From Vibrio sp. 10N.261.45.E2 (GTDB taxonomy: Bacteria > Pseudomonadota > Gammaproteobacteria > Enterobacterales > Vibrionaceae): a DNA stretch of 64,000 nucleotides. Position 1 is the first letter of the stretch, and every line of letters begins with the position of its first letter. A program made the translations under genes and the position numbers. The stretch covers positions 21,799-85,798 of the forward strand of contig NZ_MCZZ01000159.1 of NCBI RefSeq assembly GCF_002875705.1, written 5' to 3'. Under the pieces are notes generated by a model. That model had not been told where the DNA came from and did no database searches. It was given only the letters and a program-made list of their open reading frames with translations. Positions 1 through 13,200 of this stretch are shown one piece after another.

Positions 1-448
1 GCTCACGAGCCTGCACTTGAAGAGCTAACCCATCCGCTTGCTGACCGGCTTTTTTTTGTTGAAGACCGAGTGTATTGCCACGCTCAAATTGCTGCATCAG
101 ACCAACCGAAATATTGGTCATTGGGTCTTCATCAAATTGGAAGCTATCGACTGGCAGACCACCAAATCCGACTTTTAGTTTTGGGTCCATCAAGGTTGCG
201 CTGGCAATACCGGTTTCTCGCATCGCTTGCGACTGAGCAAAGTACTGCTTGCGATTGCTGTCTTGGCTCAATGCTATCTCAATCAATGTATTGAGTTGCT
301 GTGTTGAGCTCTGTTGCTCCGCTTGTGTTGAAGCAGGTGCAGCAGCCGAAGTACTGGCTGAAATAAAAGCAGCACTCGAAACAAAGGCTGCAGCGACCAT
401 GACACTCGCGTTTATTCCAAACACGGAGGTTGTTGGTTTTATATTCAC
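1..448 (-). CDS. TolC-family outer-membrane metal-efflux factor, N-terminal part (truncated by window edge)
   Basis: The reverse-strand frame is open from a GTG at 448 to the left edge, so only about 149 N-terminal residues are visible. A signal peptide is seen (hydrophobic Val/Ala/Phe stretch after a short N-terminus), followed by a Gln/Ser-rich mature start, the helical motif LNTLIEIALSQD and a segment reading MDPKLKVGFGGLPVD. These are typical of the first repeat of CusC/CzcC-type outer-membrane channels that pair with RND pumps. The GTG at 448 is chosen because GGA lies about 8 nt upstream; an in-frame ATG at 400 is the alternative but would cut into the signal peptide. It lies 93 nt downstream of the Met/His-rich protein and behind the CueR-like promoter, so copper or silver efflux is the likely role. 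The membrane-fusion and RND pump genes would lie outside the window (inference). Confidence 0.8.
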   Translation of the reverse strand, partial: MNIKPTTSVFGINASVMVAAAFVSSAAFISASTSAAAPASTQAEQQSSTQQLNTLIEIALSQDSNRKQYFAQSQAMRETGIASATLMDPKLKVGFGGLPVDSFQFDEDPMTNISVGLMQQFERGNTLGLQQKKAGQQADGLALQVQARE

Positions 449-541
449 AATGAATGTCCATATCTAGCGTTAAATAACGCATATAAAAGATTGGCGTATC
501 AGATTTATGATTCTGATATAGCTATGTTTTTAGATATAGAT

Positions 542-1006
542 TTATGCGGTAGGTGGGCGTAACAAAGATTGAGCGCGTGCGACTTTCTGCCCGATAATGA
601 CAGATTGAAAACGAGCTAAAGAAGAGACAAAGGGATTGGCGGCTTGAACAGCCTGAATCGGGTAAGAAGTTGCAGAACACACTGAGGCACAGCAATCGGC
701 ACTCGAACAATGGTTACCCATCATCTGACTGCCGTCTTCGCTCATTGAAGACATATCGCATTGAGCCATCATGTCATGAGCACTCATACTAGAGTGTTCA
801 GCGTGTGGATTTTCACTCATCACATGACATCCCGCCATGGAGTCATTAGCCGAAGTATCGCTGTGGTAACAAGCCGATTTACCCGAGCTCATTTCCATCA
901 TCATTACTTCAGTCATCATGGCTGATGAACTTGAGGCATAGCTAGACATCAACATCGCAATGATGCTGAAAACAATAATCCAAGTTTTTCGGAATGTGTT
1001 TGTCAT
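542..1006 (-). CDS. Met/His/Cys-rich exported small protein, probable copper-resistance accessory
   Basis: The 154-residue product has an N-terminal hydrophobic export segment (about residues 8-29). A central region very rich in Met, His, Ser and Cys follows, with runs such as MMMEM and repeated His-Met-Ser patterns. Cys residues are at 46, 60, 83, 100, 105, 106 and 110, including a CCxxxC cluster, and the C-terminus is more ordinary and Ala-rich. This composition fits binding of soft metals such as Cu(I) in the periplasm. It is the first gene behind the CueR-like promoter, has a good ribosome-binding site (AAAGG) before its ATG, and is followed by a TolC-family channel. No named family is certain; DUF2946/CopL-like small copper proteins are the nearest idea. 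Copper function is inferred from composition and promoter. Confidence 0.75.
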   Translation of the reverse strand: MTNTFRKTWIIVFSIIAMLMSSYASSSSAMMTEVMMMEMSSGKSACYHSDTSANDSMAGCHVMSENPHAEHSSMSAHDMMAQCDMSSMSEDGSQMMGNHCSSADCCASVCSATSYPIQAVQAANPFVSSLARFQSVIIGQKVARAQSLLRPPTA

Positions 1007-1031
1007 AGCTTACCTTTGAATTTCCAACGCA

Positions 1032-1062
1032 ACTATAAACGTTCCCCTTAGGGTAAGGTCAA
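1032..1062 (-). promoter_or_regulatory. CueR/MerR-type metal-responsive promoter
   Basis: On the minus strand TTGACC (1062-1057) and TATAGT (1037-1032) are separated by exactly 19 bp. The spacer holds the dyad ACCCTAAGGGGAACGT, with the CCTT/AAGG halves seen at CueR sites. Overlong 19-bp spacers are the hallmark of MerR-family activated promoters, and the sequence closely resembles the known copA promoter of enterobacteria. It lies 26-56 nt upstream of the Met/His-rich gene. No cueR gene is in the window. Confidence 0.8.
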
Positions 1063-1089
1063 TACCATTGTGCCGATATTTGCCTGACC

Positions 1090-1150
1090 GTTGAAAAATT
1101 ATTCATCCTCTCTTTCATCAAAGTGAGATAATTCTTCAACTTTGCAGTTT
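1090..1150. repeat. Long imperfect inverted repeat upstream of the giant VCBS gene
   Basis: Outer arms 1090-1102 and 1138-1150 (13 bp, one mismatch) flank inner arms CTCTCTTT and AAAGTGAG (one mismatch), giving a nearly continuous hairpin of about 60 nt. It lies between the copper promoter and the start at 1240. It could be a structured mRNA leader, an operator or a transcription barrier between the divergent units; its role is unknown. Confidence 0.5.
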
Positions 1151-1239
1151 TTTCTTTAAAAATTATCCAATTAGCTAGCGAAACCTCTATCTGTGTATTT
1201 TACTTAAAATAGTGCAACCACGATTCACGGATGATAAAA

Positions 1240-4200
1240 ATGGCTAACAAAAAAAACGTCGAAGCAAACAAGAAAAATACAGAAACCAAAAATAAGAAAA
1301 GTAACGAGCTAGAACAAAAGAAACCAACACAAAAAAAGAAGCTCAGACTGCATTCACACTTAAAAGTTAATATCCCACTTTTTCAATCACTCATGATGAT
1401 ATTACCATCACTGGCTAAACACGCTTCTGCCGAGGATGTAGATAACTCCGGCGGTGCTAAAGATCTAGTAACCGCAAATAACGGGAAAGAAAAAGACGTC
1501 ATCGATGACCATACAAAAGCGAACTCATCAGAGATTACTCATCAAGAGGCTCAAACGAGCGACAGCGACGTAAACTCAACTTTAAATGCAAGTCACGCGC
1601 CCCATGGTTCGAATTCTCACTTAGTTCCTTCTCATCATTTATCGACGCTTTCTCACCCGCAAATCCATTACGTTCCTTCGGTATCGATGCCGACTATCTC
1701 CTCAGGAAGTAACGGTCAGCCGAGTCATTCAAATGTGCCTACCACACCAACTCTTCCCGTCACCAACGATAAGCCGGTGTTAAACCACATCAGCAGCCAA
1801 ACCGTGAATGAAGGCGACCCGAAAATCACCGGTCAAATCACCTCAACGGATATTGACCATGGTGATACAGCAACCTATAGCTCGCCACTGACCCAACCGG
1901 GCTTTACGTTAAATACCGACGGCACATATACCGTTGACCCAACAGACCCTAGCTTTGAACACCTAGCGGTGGGCGAACATCAAACGCTGATTATTCCAGT
2001 CATTGCCACGGACAATAATGGCGGGAACAGTGTTTCTCAGAACCTGGTTATTCGTATCGATGGCACCAACGATAAGCCTATCGTGTCATCATGGGCGCAA
2101 CTACCTGATGGTGTTGAAGATAAAACCGTCATCATTAAAGAATCGGATCTGTTAACACAGGCAACCGATGTAGATACTAGCGATACACTTACCGTCACTC
2201 ATCTACAAGCTGAACACGGCACAATAGTTGACAATAAAGATGGTACTTATACTTATTCACCAGACAAAGACTACAACGGTGAAGTTCGTTTAACTTACCG
2301 TGTAGAAGATGGTCACGGTGGTCAAGTTGATACACAGGCACGCTTTAATTTAGCCGCTGTTGGAGACACAGCAAAAATAGGTGGGCAAGACACTGCAACT
2401 CTAGAAGAATTTGGCGACCGAACTTCGGCTTTCTCTGATATGACAGACCACTCTCCGGATCATCATCATGCTAATGAGAGTAAATTGTTCAATCAAATTC
2501 TATCTGTCAGTGGTCACCTAACCATTACCGACCCTGATCTTGGTGAAGCTGAATTTCAGTGGAAACCGACCGTCAATGGGCAATATGGGCATTTATCGAT
2601 TTGGGATAATGGCAACTGGGTTTATGAAGTGTCTGCAGGTAACTCTGCTGCGGGCAGAGCCATTGATAAGTTGGGTCAAGGTGAAGAACTTACCGATACC
2701 ATGACCGTCTACAGTAAAGATGGCACGCCACACGATATCGTTATCACCATTCACGGTGATAACGACCGTCCTTATTGCTCTTCTGAAGTTATCCTCAATG
2801 CAGGTACAGAAGATACTCGCCAAAACTTGACTGTTGCAGACTTATTACAAAATTCCGTCGATGTGGATCATAATGATGCTGGGTTATTAACCATTGCAAA
2901 TCTACATGCCGACCACGGCTCTATTGCTATTAATAAAGATGGCAGCTTCTCGTTCACCCCAGATAAAGACTACAACGGCCCCGTGCTTTTTACCTATGAT
3001 GTTAAAGATGCACATGGTGGTGTCACACGTACTCACGCTACAACTAACTTAGCCGCTGTCGGTGATGCTGCCATCATTACAGGGGATGATAAGGCCGATG
3101 TGCACGAGGATTCTAAGGGTAATCAAACTCAGTACGGTGCCAGTGCCGGCGGTTACGGGTATGACTTAACTGTAAAGGGTAAGCTCGACATTGTAGATCC
3201 GGACCAAGGTGAAGATAATTTCCCGCAGGGACATGGTTCTTCAACCTGGTATACCGGAGATCATGGTGGTCAATTAATTATTGGGGCAAAGGGTAGCTGG
3301 ACTTACAATATTAATAATGCAGCTCCTTCTATTCAGCGCTTGGGGCAGGGCGAATCGATGGTGGATACAGTGCAAGTGCACTCCGCCGATGGCACCACCC
3401 ATAATATTGCTATCACTATACACGGGACCAACGATGCGCCTGTACTAGCCGCCCAGACTCATTCGGTTACAGAAGACGGTAGCGTGCTGAAGGGCACAAT
3501 GATTGCCACTGATGTCGATCACGGTGACAAGCAGATATTTAGTATTTCTAATGCTGTTGACGGTCTTACGTTTAATGCCAATGGTAGTTACAGCTTCGAT
3601 CCAAGCAATGCAGCCTATCAGCATCTGGCCAATGGGCAGACTCAAACCTTGACTATCCCCGTAACGGTTACTGATAGTGCTGGTGCGACTGATACTCAGA
3701 ATTTGGCGATTACCATCACCGGCACCAATGACGCTTCAGTACTGGCTAATGGGCTTGCCAGTGCAACAGTTACCGAGGATCAGACTTCTTCGGCAAACCA
3801 ACTCTCCTCCTCATGGCAAAACCTAGCTATCACTGATGTTGATAGCACTGCTGAAGCTGCCATTGTACAAATTGAAGTGAACGGTGTACTGCATCAAGTG
3901 CCTGCGGATTTCGCAATGAGTCTACAGGGCGACCATGGTACTTTTCATACAACGCATGGTACTGATGGGCATGATAAATGGCGCTACACTGCTGATAACA
4001 CGCACAGTGAAATACAGGGTTTAAAAGATGGGCAAAGCCTAACTGATTCTATTACCTTAATTACCGCCGATGGAACAAGAATTCCGATCACAGCGACAAT
4101 TCAAGGTGCCGATGATCACGTTATCATTGATACGCCAAATGCTGTGACAGCGAGTCTGGGCACTGCGATTGAAGATACCAATACATCGATTTCTGGCATG

Positions 4201-7200
4201 TTGGCAGCACACGATGTTGATACAGACGACAGTGTTCATTTTGAAGTACAAAACACTGCAGGTAGTTATGGCACGTTATCGGTAAGTCAAGATGGCAGCT
4301 GGCATTATGATTTAGACCCGGCCAAAGCTAATCCATTAAATCCTTGGGACAATGTCCCTGAAGTATTTAATGTTGTGGCAGTTTCTAGTGATGGGTCAAA
4401 AGCCACGCAACGTATACAAGTTAATGTGCAAGGTACTTCTGATGCAGCGATTATCAATGGCGTTGACAAAGGCTCGATTATCGAAGATCAACATATTGGG
4501 TCAAGTTCACTTCACACAATAGCAGTTTCAGGCTTATTGACCGTGACGGATCCTGATGCCGGACAAGACCATTTTCAATTCAGTCAGTTTGGTGAACAGG
4601 CTATGCACGATCCTTTTGGTGGCAGTTTACACATCACCCCACAAGGTGATTGGGGATATTCAGTAAGTAACAGCGCGCTGCAGCACATTCATGAAGGTGA
4701 TACTGATAATGTTGTGTACCGCGTGCAGTCGGCAGATGGCACGTCACATTTAATTATTATTACGGTAACAGGCACCAACGATGCACCTGTACTTACCGCT
4801 CAGACTCAGTCGGTAATCGAAGATGGCAGCGCACTTAAAGGACAGATGCAGGCCACTGATGTCGATGACAATACACATCTCACTTTTGAAATTGCAACCC
4901 CTGTAGATGGTTTGACCTTTAATGCTGATGGTAGTTACACCTTTGACCCCTCCAATGCCTCCTACCAACACCTTGGTGCAGGGCAAGATCAAACGATTAC
5001 CATTCCTGTAACGGTAAAAGACGAGGTCAACGCAACATCGACTCAAAATCTAACGATTATTGTTCATGGCACTAATGATGGTGCGATTATTAGTGGTGAT
5101 ACAAGTGGAGCTAGTAAAGAGGATACTAGTTTATCAGTTGTTGGTCATGCTATCGTCGCTCAAGGACAATTAACCGTAAGTGATGTTGACACTGGTGAGG
5201 CAACATTTCCATTTCAACAGGGTGCGAGTGTTCAGGGATATGGAAAGTTTTTAGTAGCACCCTCAGGAAGATGGAGCTATTCAACTAATAATGATGACAC
5301 TCGTATCCAAGCCTTAGGTGAAGGTGAGACGTTAACGGATACCTTTAAGCTGCATTCCGCTGATGGTACAGAGCAGACAATAACAGTGACCATTGAGGGG
5401 ACTAATGACGTGCCTACAGTCTCTAGTGCTGTAGCTCTCACTGCGGGCACTGAAGATGTAGCACAAACTATTACTACGGCACAACTCCTTGCCAATGCCA
5501 CTGACGTTGATACCAGCGACGTCTTGAGTATTGCCAACCTCGCAGTGAACCACGGAACCTTTACCGGTCCTGATAGCTCAGGGAACATCCATTTTATCCC
5601 AGAACCTAATTATAACGGAACGGTCACATTTACCTATGATGTAACCGATACTCACAATGGATCCGTTCATACAACAGCAACTACAGATCTATCTGCCGTA
5701 GGAGATGCCGCAGTTATAACTGGACCAGATTTAGATATCACCGAAGATGTCAATGTTGACACTATGGGCCGAGCCATAACTGTTCATGGCCAGCTAAATA
5801 TTGTAGACCCTGATACTGGTGAATCTCACTTTGATCCCAATATCGTACAGGGAACAAATGGCCCACAAGTTGGGTATACTTCTACCCATGGTGCTAAAGT
5901 ACTTATGGATCCTGATGGATCTTACTCCTATATTATCGACAATGACTCTAAGACTGTTCAACAGCTTGCTGAGGGAGAATCTCTTGTTGATACCGTAACG
6001 ATAAAATCAGCTGACGGTACCACCCACGATATTAACGTAACAATTCACGGTACCAATGATGCTCCAGTACTTGGGGTGACCCAAACAACTCACGCTACGG
6101 GTACCTTAACTGAAACCGATGTAGACACTTCAGATACCCACCAGTTTTCTGTTACACAAGGAACTGGTCACTTTGGAACTCTCACCGTTGATTCTCAAAC
6201 TGGTGCGTACACCTATACACCTAATGGATCGGTAGTTGGTATGCAATACAATAGCCTACTAGGTCACTATGTAGGTGAGGAAATCTTTGAAGTAAAGGTT
6301 GTTGATAATCATGGCGCCGAGTCGTCAAAATTTATGACTTTCGGTACGCAGGGATTTGTCTCTGCACCAGCGGGAACAGGAACAGGTCCGGTGATTGTCA
6401 CAACAACGGCACCAGTAATTGGAACAACTCCGCCACCAGTATTTGGTGCAACCCCTGCAGCATCAAATGCAGTAACGCTTGATCTTGCAAGTAGTAGTGA
6501 CAGCGGTAATTCACAAACAGATAATCTTACCAATGACACCACGCCAACCATTGATGGTCATACTGACATTCCGTTCTCTCAAGTAACAATCTACGATGGC
6601 TCACAAAATGCGATTGGCCATGGGACTTCTGATGCTTCAGGCAATTTCTCTATAACGGTTTCTACAATAGGCGACGGAGTTCATCACCTTAGTGCGTATG
6701 CACTTGATCCATCAGCTGTCGTGCCAACGATATCTTCAAACCTTGATATTACTGTTGATACACAAGCCGATATTGGAGTCCATATGGTGCAAACACCTAC
6801 TGGGGGCCATATTGATGCATTACAGCTGTACATGGGGCAAGATGTTACCGCAACTTCAATTCAGCTGGTTGATGAACATGGTAATCACGTCACCATAGAC
6901 CCAACAGTACACATGACACCGAGAGCAAGTTCTAGCCACCCAGATCATAACTATGTAACTTACAATAATATTGATGTTTCGACTCTCAGCGGCACGGTTC
7001 ATGTCGAAGTAGAGGGAATCGATACTGCGGGCAATACCGTTCAAGATCACAGTGGAAGCTACACGGTTGAAGTACTTTCTGCGATAAGCGTATCTCTTAC
7101 TCATGATACAGGAACAGATACTACCGATCTCATTACCAATGATGGAAGCTTATCTATTAGTGGGCAAAATAATGGAACCTCGTTACAGTACTCCACCGAT

Positions 7201-10200
7201 GGAGGACATCACTGGCTAAGTAGCTTCACTCCTTCTCAAGGGTTGAACACGGTAGAAGTAAGGCAGATATCTGTTGCTGGAGGTACATCAACAACCGCTA
7301 GTTTAACCTTTACATTGGACAATCAAACGTCGGCTCCAACAGTGTTGCTGACAACTGACAGTGGCACTGACTCGACTGACAGCATCACCAATGTGGGTGG
7401 TATTACAGCGACTGTAACTGAGCAGGGAGCTACACTTGAGTACTCTAACGACGGAGGGAAAACATGGAGCGCCACAGAACCTACTCCTGTTGAAGGTACC
7501 AATACGGTTCTTGTGCATCAAACTGATGTGGCAGGCAATGTGTCACCATCGGCAACAATAAGCTATACCCTTGATACTCAAATATCGGCTACTGATGACC
7601 ATGGTACTGCTACTGAAGATCAAGGCCCTACTGCTACTTCTGGCAATGTGCTTACCAATGATGATACTGGTTCTACGGTGGTATCAACCGATGTAGTAGG
7701 AAACTACGGTACCTATCACTTTAAAGCTGACGGTTCCTACACCTACGAGCTTGATAACTCAAAAGTGCAAGATCTTGCTCAAGGTCAAACACACGATGAC
7801 CACGTGCAATATGAAATAACCGATGGTGTGGGTAATATAACCCATGCAACGTTGACAACAACCATTACGGGAACCAATGACGCCGCGTTAATCACTGGTG
7901 TTGACCAAGGTTTTGTAAATGAAGATACAGCACCAACAATGTCTACCCATCTCCGCGTGTCTGATGTTGATGCGGGAGAAGAGCACTTTCAAGCTGGAAC
8001 TCTTACAGGGAAATATGGTTCGGCAGTACTTCAAAGTGATGGTTCGTTAACCTACACCCTTGATAATTCAATGCCTGCTGTTCAAGCATTGGGTTCAAGT
8101 GACCATATTCAGGATGTTGTTACTGTTACAAGTACTGATGGTACGACTCACGATGTGACGGTTACTATCCAAGGAACCAATGATGCAGCGCACATCTCCG
8201 GCGTTGATCATGGGAGTGTTTATGAAGATACATCACCGGTTGTGTCTACCCATCTCCGCGTGTCTGATGTTGATGCGGGAGAAGATCATTTTCAAGCTGG
8301 AACTCTTAGCGGATCATACGGCTCGGCAGTGCTTAAAAGTGATGGCTCCTTAACCTACACCCTTGATAATTCAATATCTACCGTTCAAGCACTAGGTGCT
8401 GGTGAATCATTACCGGATGTCGTAAAGGTTACCAGTGCTGATGGCACCACTCACGACGTAACGATCACGATACATGGAACTAATGACGCTCCTGTACTGG
8501 GCGTTACACAAACAACCTCCTCCACCGGAACATTGACAGAGACCGATGTGGATACCTCAGATACCCATACATTTTCTGTCGTACAAGGTGCGGGTCAGTT
8601 TGGCACGCTCTCTGTGGATCCCCAAACAGGAGCATATACCTATACGCCAGGTGGTGCCGTACAGGGCATGCATTATGATAGTCATCAGGGGCATTATGTA
8701 GGTGATGATACCTTTGAGATAAAAGTGGTAGATAACAACGGTGGTGAATCTTCCAAATTTATCACCTTTACAGCGCAGGGTGTTGTATCTACACCAACTG
8801 GAGGTGGAACAACGCCAACGGTAACAACTTCCGTTCCTTCACCGGCACTCGTAACATCTACTGCACCAGTGACAGGGGCAAACCCTACAGCATCAAATGC
8901 AGTAACGCTTGACCTTGCAAGTAGTAGTGACAGCGGTAATTCACAAACAGATAATCTTACCAATGACACCACGCCAACCATTGATGGTCATACTAACATT
9001 CCGTTCTCAAAAGTTACTATTTATGATGGTTCACAAAATGCGATTGGTCACGGCACTTCTGATGCTTCAGGAAATTTCTCTATAACGGTTTCTACAATGG
9101 GCGACGGAGTCCATCACCTTACTGCCAGTGCACTTGACCCATCAGCAGCTACGCCAACGATATCTCCAGACCTTGATATTACTGTCGATACAAGCATTGA
9201 TAAAACCAGTGTTGATTTGCAAGCAGGCTCTTATTCTGGCATATCAGATAGCGATGATTTAACCAATGTGGATACCCCAATATTGACCGGTGTTGCACAA
9301 GCTAATGCAGCTATCTCTATTACCGATGAAACAGGTGCTGTTGTTGCAACCACAAGAGCTGACAGTCAAGGAAACTATCAAGTTGCAACACAGCCATTAA
9401 ACGAAGGGTCACATACATTAACCGTAACAGCGACGGACAATGCGGGCAATGTGGCAACGGCAAGTCAGCCAATAAACATCGACTTAACCGCACCGGCTCT
9501 GGCCCGGGTGGATCTAGGGTCAGGTCAGCCCTCAGTGGTAAGCCTGACGGGCACCACCAGTCTCGATACAGCATCGGTGGATATTGTGATCAAACACAAT
9601 GTGAATCAAAGCGCTATCGAAATTCAACATATTCAAGCGCATTTGGATGGCAAGGGTGGTTACTCCGTTGACTCGACGCAATTACCAGACGGCCCTTATA
9701 CTGCTTATATTACAGCCACCGATAAAGCGGGCAATGTTGCTCCCGTGGTGATGGATCGGTTTGGGGTAGATACCCATGCCAATGCCCCCACGATTAGCTT
9801 TGAATCGACAGGTACGGATGCTGTTTATAATGCAGCAGAGGTTGCTCATGGGCACGCGGGAACTATTACGGCAACGGTGCACATTCCTTCTGATGCACAA
9901 GAGGGGCATGAGCTAACTATTAATGGTGTCAGTCACATATTAACGGCTGCTGATAAGTCTCATGGAAGCTTTACCGTTGATGTGGAGGTAGTCCCTGGCA
10001 GCACCGTAACGGCCTTTGTTACTGATGAGTATGGCAATGTGTCTGCAACGGTTTCTGAAACTGCAGCTGTAGCCGATACCGTTGTGTCTGCTTTAACGGT
10101 TGCGCTAACTCATGATACGGGAACAAATGGCAGTGATCTGATTACCAATGATGGTTCACTCACTGTTACCGGTCAAGAAACTGGTGCTCATGTTGAGTAC

Positions 10201-13200
10201 TCCGCTGATGGGGGGCAGACCTGGACGAATACATTTACGCCTCAAACGGGTCCTAACACCGTTGAAGTTCGTCAAACGGATTCAGCTGGAAATGTATCAA
10301 CACCAGCAGGTTTTACCTTCATTTTAGATAATCAGGTTTCACCTCCATTAGTACGCTTATCGCATGATACAGGCAGTTCCCAATCTGACCTTGTGACAAA
10401 CGATGGGTCACTTACGGTGGCGCCTACAGAAGCTAATGCTGTCATTGAATACTCTATTGATAATGGTCAACATTGGAGCCGTAATTTTGCTCCTACAGAA
10501 GGTGTGAACAATGTGCAGGTGCGTCAGACCGATGGTGCTGGCAATGTATCACCTTCTGCTATCATTTCTTACACCTTGGATACTACTGCGCCAACCGTCG
10601 CGTCCGGTGCTACAGGGCAAACGGTGGAAGATACAACAACAAGTGCTTCAGGTACTTTAGTTGCCACAAACGCAGAGCATATTATCTGGCAGGCAAATGC
10701 CCCTCAGACAGGTACCTACGGCACACTTTCGTTTGATGAGCATACAGCAACCTGGACCTATCAACTTGATCATAGTAAAGCAGATAGCTTAACCGCGCAT
10801 GAAAATCGCGGTGAAACTTTCACCGTCACTGGTGCCGATGCTGCCGGTAATGTCATTCATCAAACCATTACGGTTAACGTGCAAGGCACAGATGATTTAC
10901 CGGTTATTTCAAGCTCGCAACTTGGTGATGTTATTGAGGCCGGCGGTGCTAATTTAGGCATCGCACAAATCAGTGGTGATTTGTCTGCTTCAGACGTAGA
11001 TGCCTCAGGTACATTCCATTGGTCTGTTGTTAACGGCACCGGAGCTTACGGTAATTTAACGCTTGATGATAATGGCCATTGGCAATATATCTTAGACAAC
11101 ACAAAAGCGAATAGTTTAAGCCAAGGGCAAGTTGAAACAGAAGACTTTGAAGTTGAAGTGATGTCGCCTGATGGCGGAAAAACGATTCAGCATGTGACCG
11201 TTTCTGTCCATGGCAGTCTAGATTCACCCACCTTAACGGCAACCCAGGAATCAACTACATTCTCACCGGTGCTCGCAGAGGCAGACTTTACTCAGTTGCA
11301 GGGAAATCAAGATATAGAACTGTTAGGTTATCAAACAACCAATATTGTCAGTGGTGGACAACTCGATATAGCGGCAGCGTCCAGTCAATTAGTTTCTAAA
11401 CCCACGGGTGAAGGTGTTGGCGTCGAAGGTGCGGGTAATAGTCAGTTTGATGCTCATATCTCTCACGAAATTAACATCGGTGAGACGTTATTACTGCACT
11501 TAAATGGTGCTGCTCGTTCTGCGATTGTCCAACTTTCTAGTTTTGATGATGTGACCACATTACCTAATTCTGCTGCTAATGATAAAGCCCATTGGATGGC
11601 GTTTGATGATGCTGGTAAATTAGTCGGTGAAGGGGATGTACAACCAAGTTTGATCCATAATGGTCGCTTTGAAATAACTTCTACATCAGCTTTTTCATAC
11701 ATAGCGGTTCAAGCTGTAGATACTGGGACTGGTAACAGTCGATTTTACTTAAATAGCGCTGAAGCAAATTTAATTCAGTACGATACAAAAGTAAACTTAG
11801 TGGGTCAGCTTAGCGATGTTAGTAATACCGATGCGTTAGTATTTCATGTTAGTGGTATGAGTGCCAGCGCGTCGTTCGACCATGGTACAAGAGAGAGCGA
11901 CGGATCTTGGACTATTACTGCAGCGCAAGCTCAGGACCTTCACTTGAGCCATGCCGGCGATTTGCATCTTCATATTGAAGCAATTGCAACAGATTCAGGG
12001 GAAACAGCAACAAGCTCTGTTGTAGACCTTGATGTCACTCGTCAAGGCATGAAATACACCACAGTCAGCGGTGTGCATAAAGCATCCGTCACCGAAGACA
12101 ATATACAAGATGTTTCGGAGCAACTTCATATTGAAAGTAATGTGCAAGGTCCTCATACATTTATCGCGCAGAACGTGACCACTGCATCAGGGGTATTTGC
12201 CGTGACCAGTGATGGTCATTGGACCTTCCACGTTGACACACAAGCGTTGCAAACAATGAACGTTAGAGATGTGCACCATGAAACTTTTACCGTTCAAACT
12301 AATACTGGAGAAAGTATCCAGGTTAATGTGGATGTGCGCGGAAATGATGACCCCACTATTCTTGGTGGCTCGTTAACGGCGGTAATGAATGAAAATCAAA
12401 CCACCGCTGCGACTGGCAATATCTCGCTCACAGATGTTGATACCGTCGTAAATCCGGCTGAATTTCCAGATCTATCAAGAGGGCACGGAGATGCTGGATT
12501 TGATTATGATGGAACATACGGTACGTTGCATGTATCAACTGATGGGGCGTGGCGATATACGCTCGATGCTACTAAAACAGAGCAATTACAAGCCGGTGAA
12601 GTGGTACACGAAACCTTTGATCGTATCATTGCAGGTTCATTAAGCCATTTTAATCAGAATACTCTTGGGCAAGTTGATATTGAAATCCACGGTAGTAATA
12701 ATGTGCCGATAATTTCTGGCGCAACCTCGGGCAGTGTTGAAGAAGACGTTACATTACATGCAAGCGGACAGCTACATATTACTGATGTGGATACTGGTGC
12801 CGATGGTCTGCAAAGTGAAGCCAGTTTTGTTGCATTTACTGATCAAGTAAGTGATCACGGCTACGGTTACTTTAGTATCGATACCGATGGCAGTTGGCAT
12901 TTTGATTTAGACAATACAGCTCAAAAGGTACAAGGACTTGCTGCTGGCCAGCATGTTACCGATACGGTCACAGTCACCACTGCTGATGGTTCCTCTCAGG
13001 TTATTACTGTTGATATTGAAGGGAATGATGACACCACTCTTCAAGTCAACACTCATCCCGCACCTCCACCACCCGGGCCGTCGCAGGTGCAACATGATGT
13101 ACCTGATGATGTTGACTCGTTCACTGTAGACCTCGTAGAGGATTCTTCCGCAGAGGCTCATCTTGATATAAGCGCCCTGCAAAGCACTGACATGCACAAT

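Noticed and set aside
70..482. Open frames on both strands over the left edge (for example 249-467 plus and 279-482 minus)
   Set aside because: They overlap the minus-strand TolC-like frame, which has a signal peptide and family motifs. The others have Cys-rich random compositions.
6309..8981. Two similar minus-strand frames (6309-6551 and 8694-8981) as duplicated genes
   Set aside because: They are antisense shadows of the 810-codon repeat in the giant gene; their similarity is explained by that repeat.
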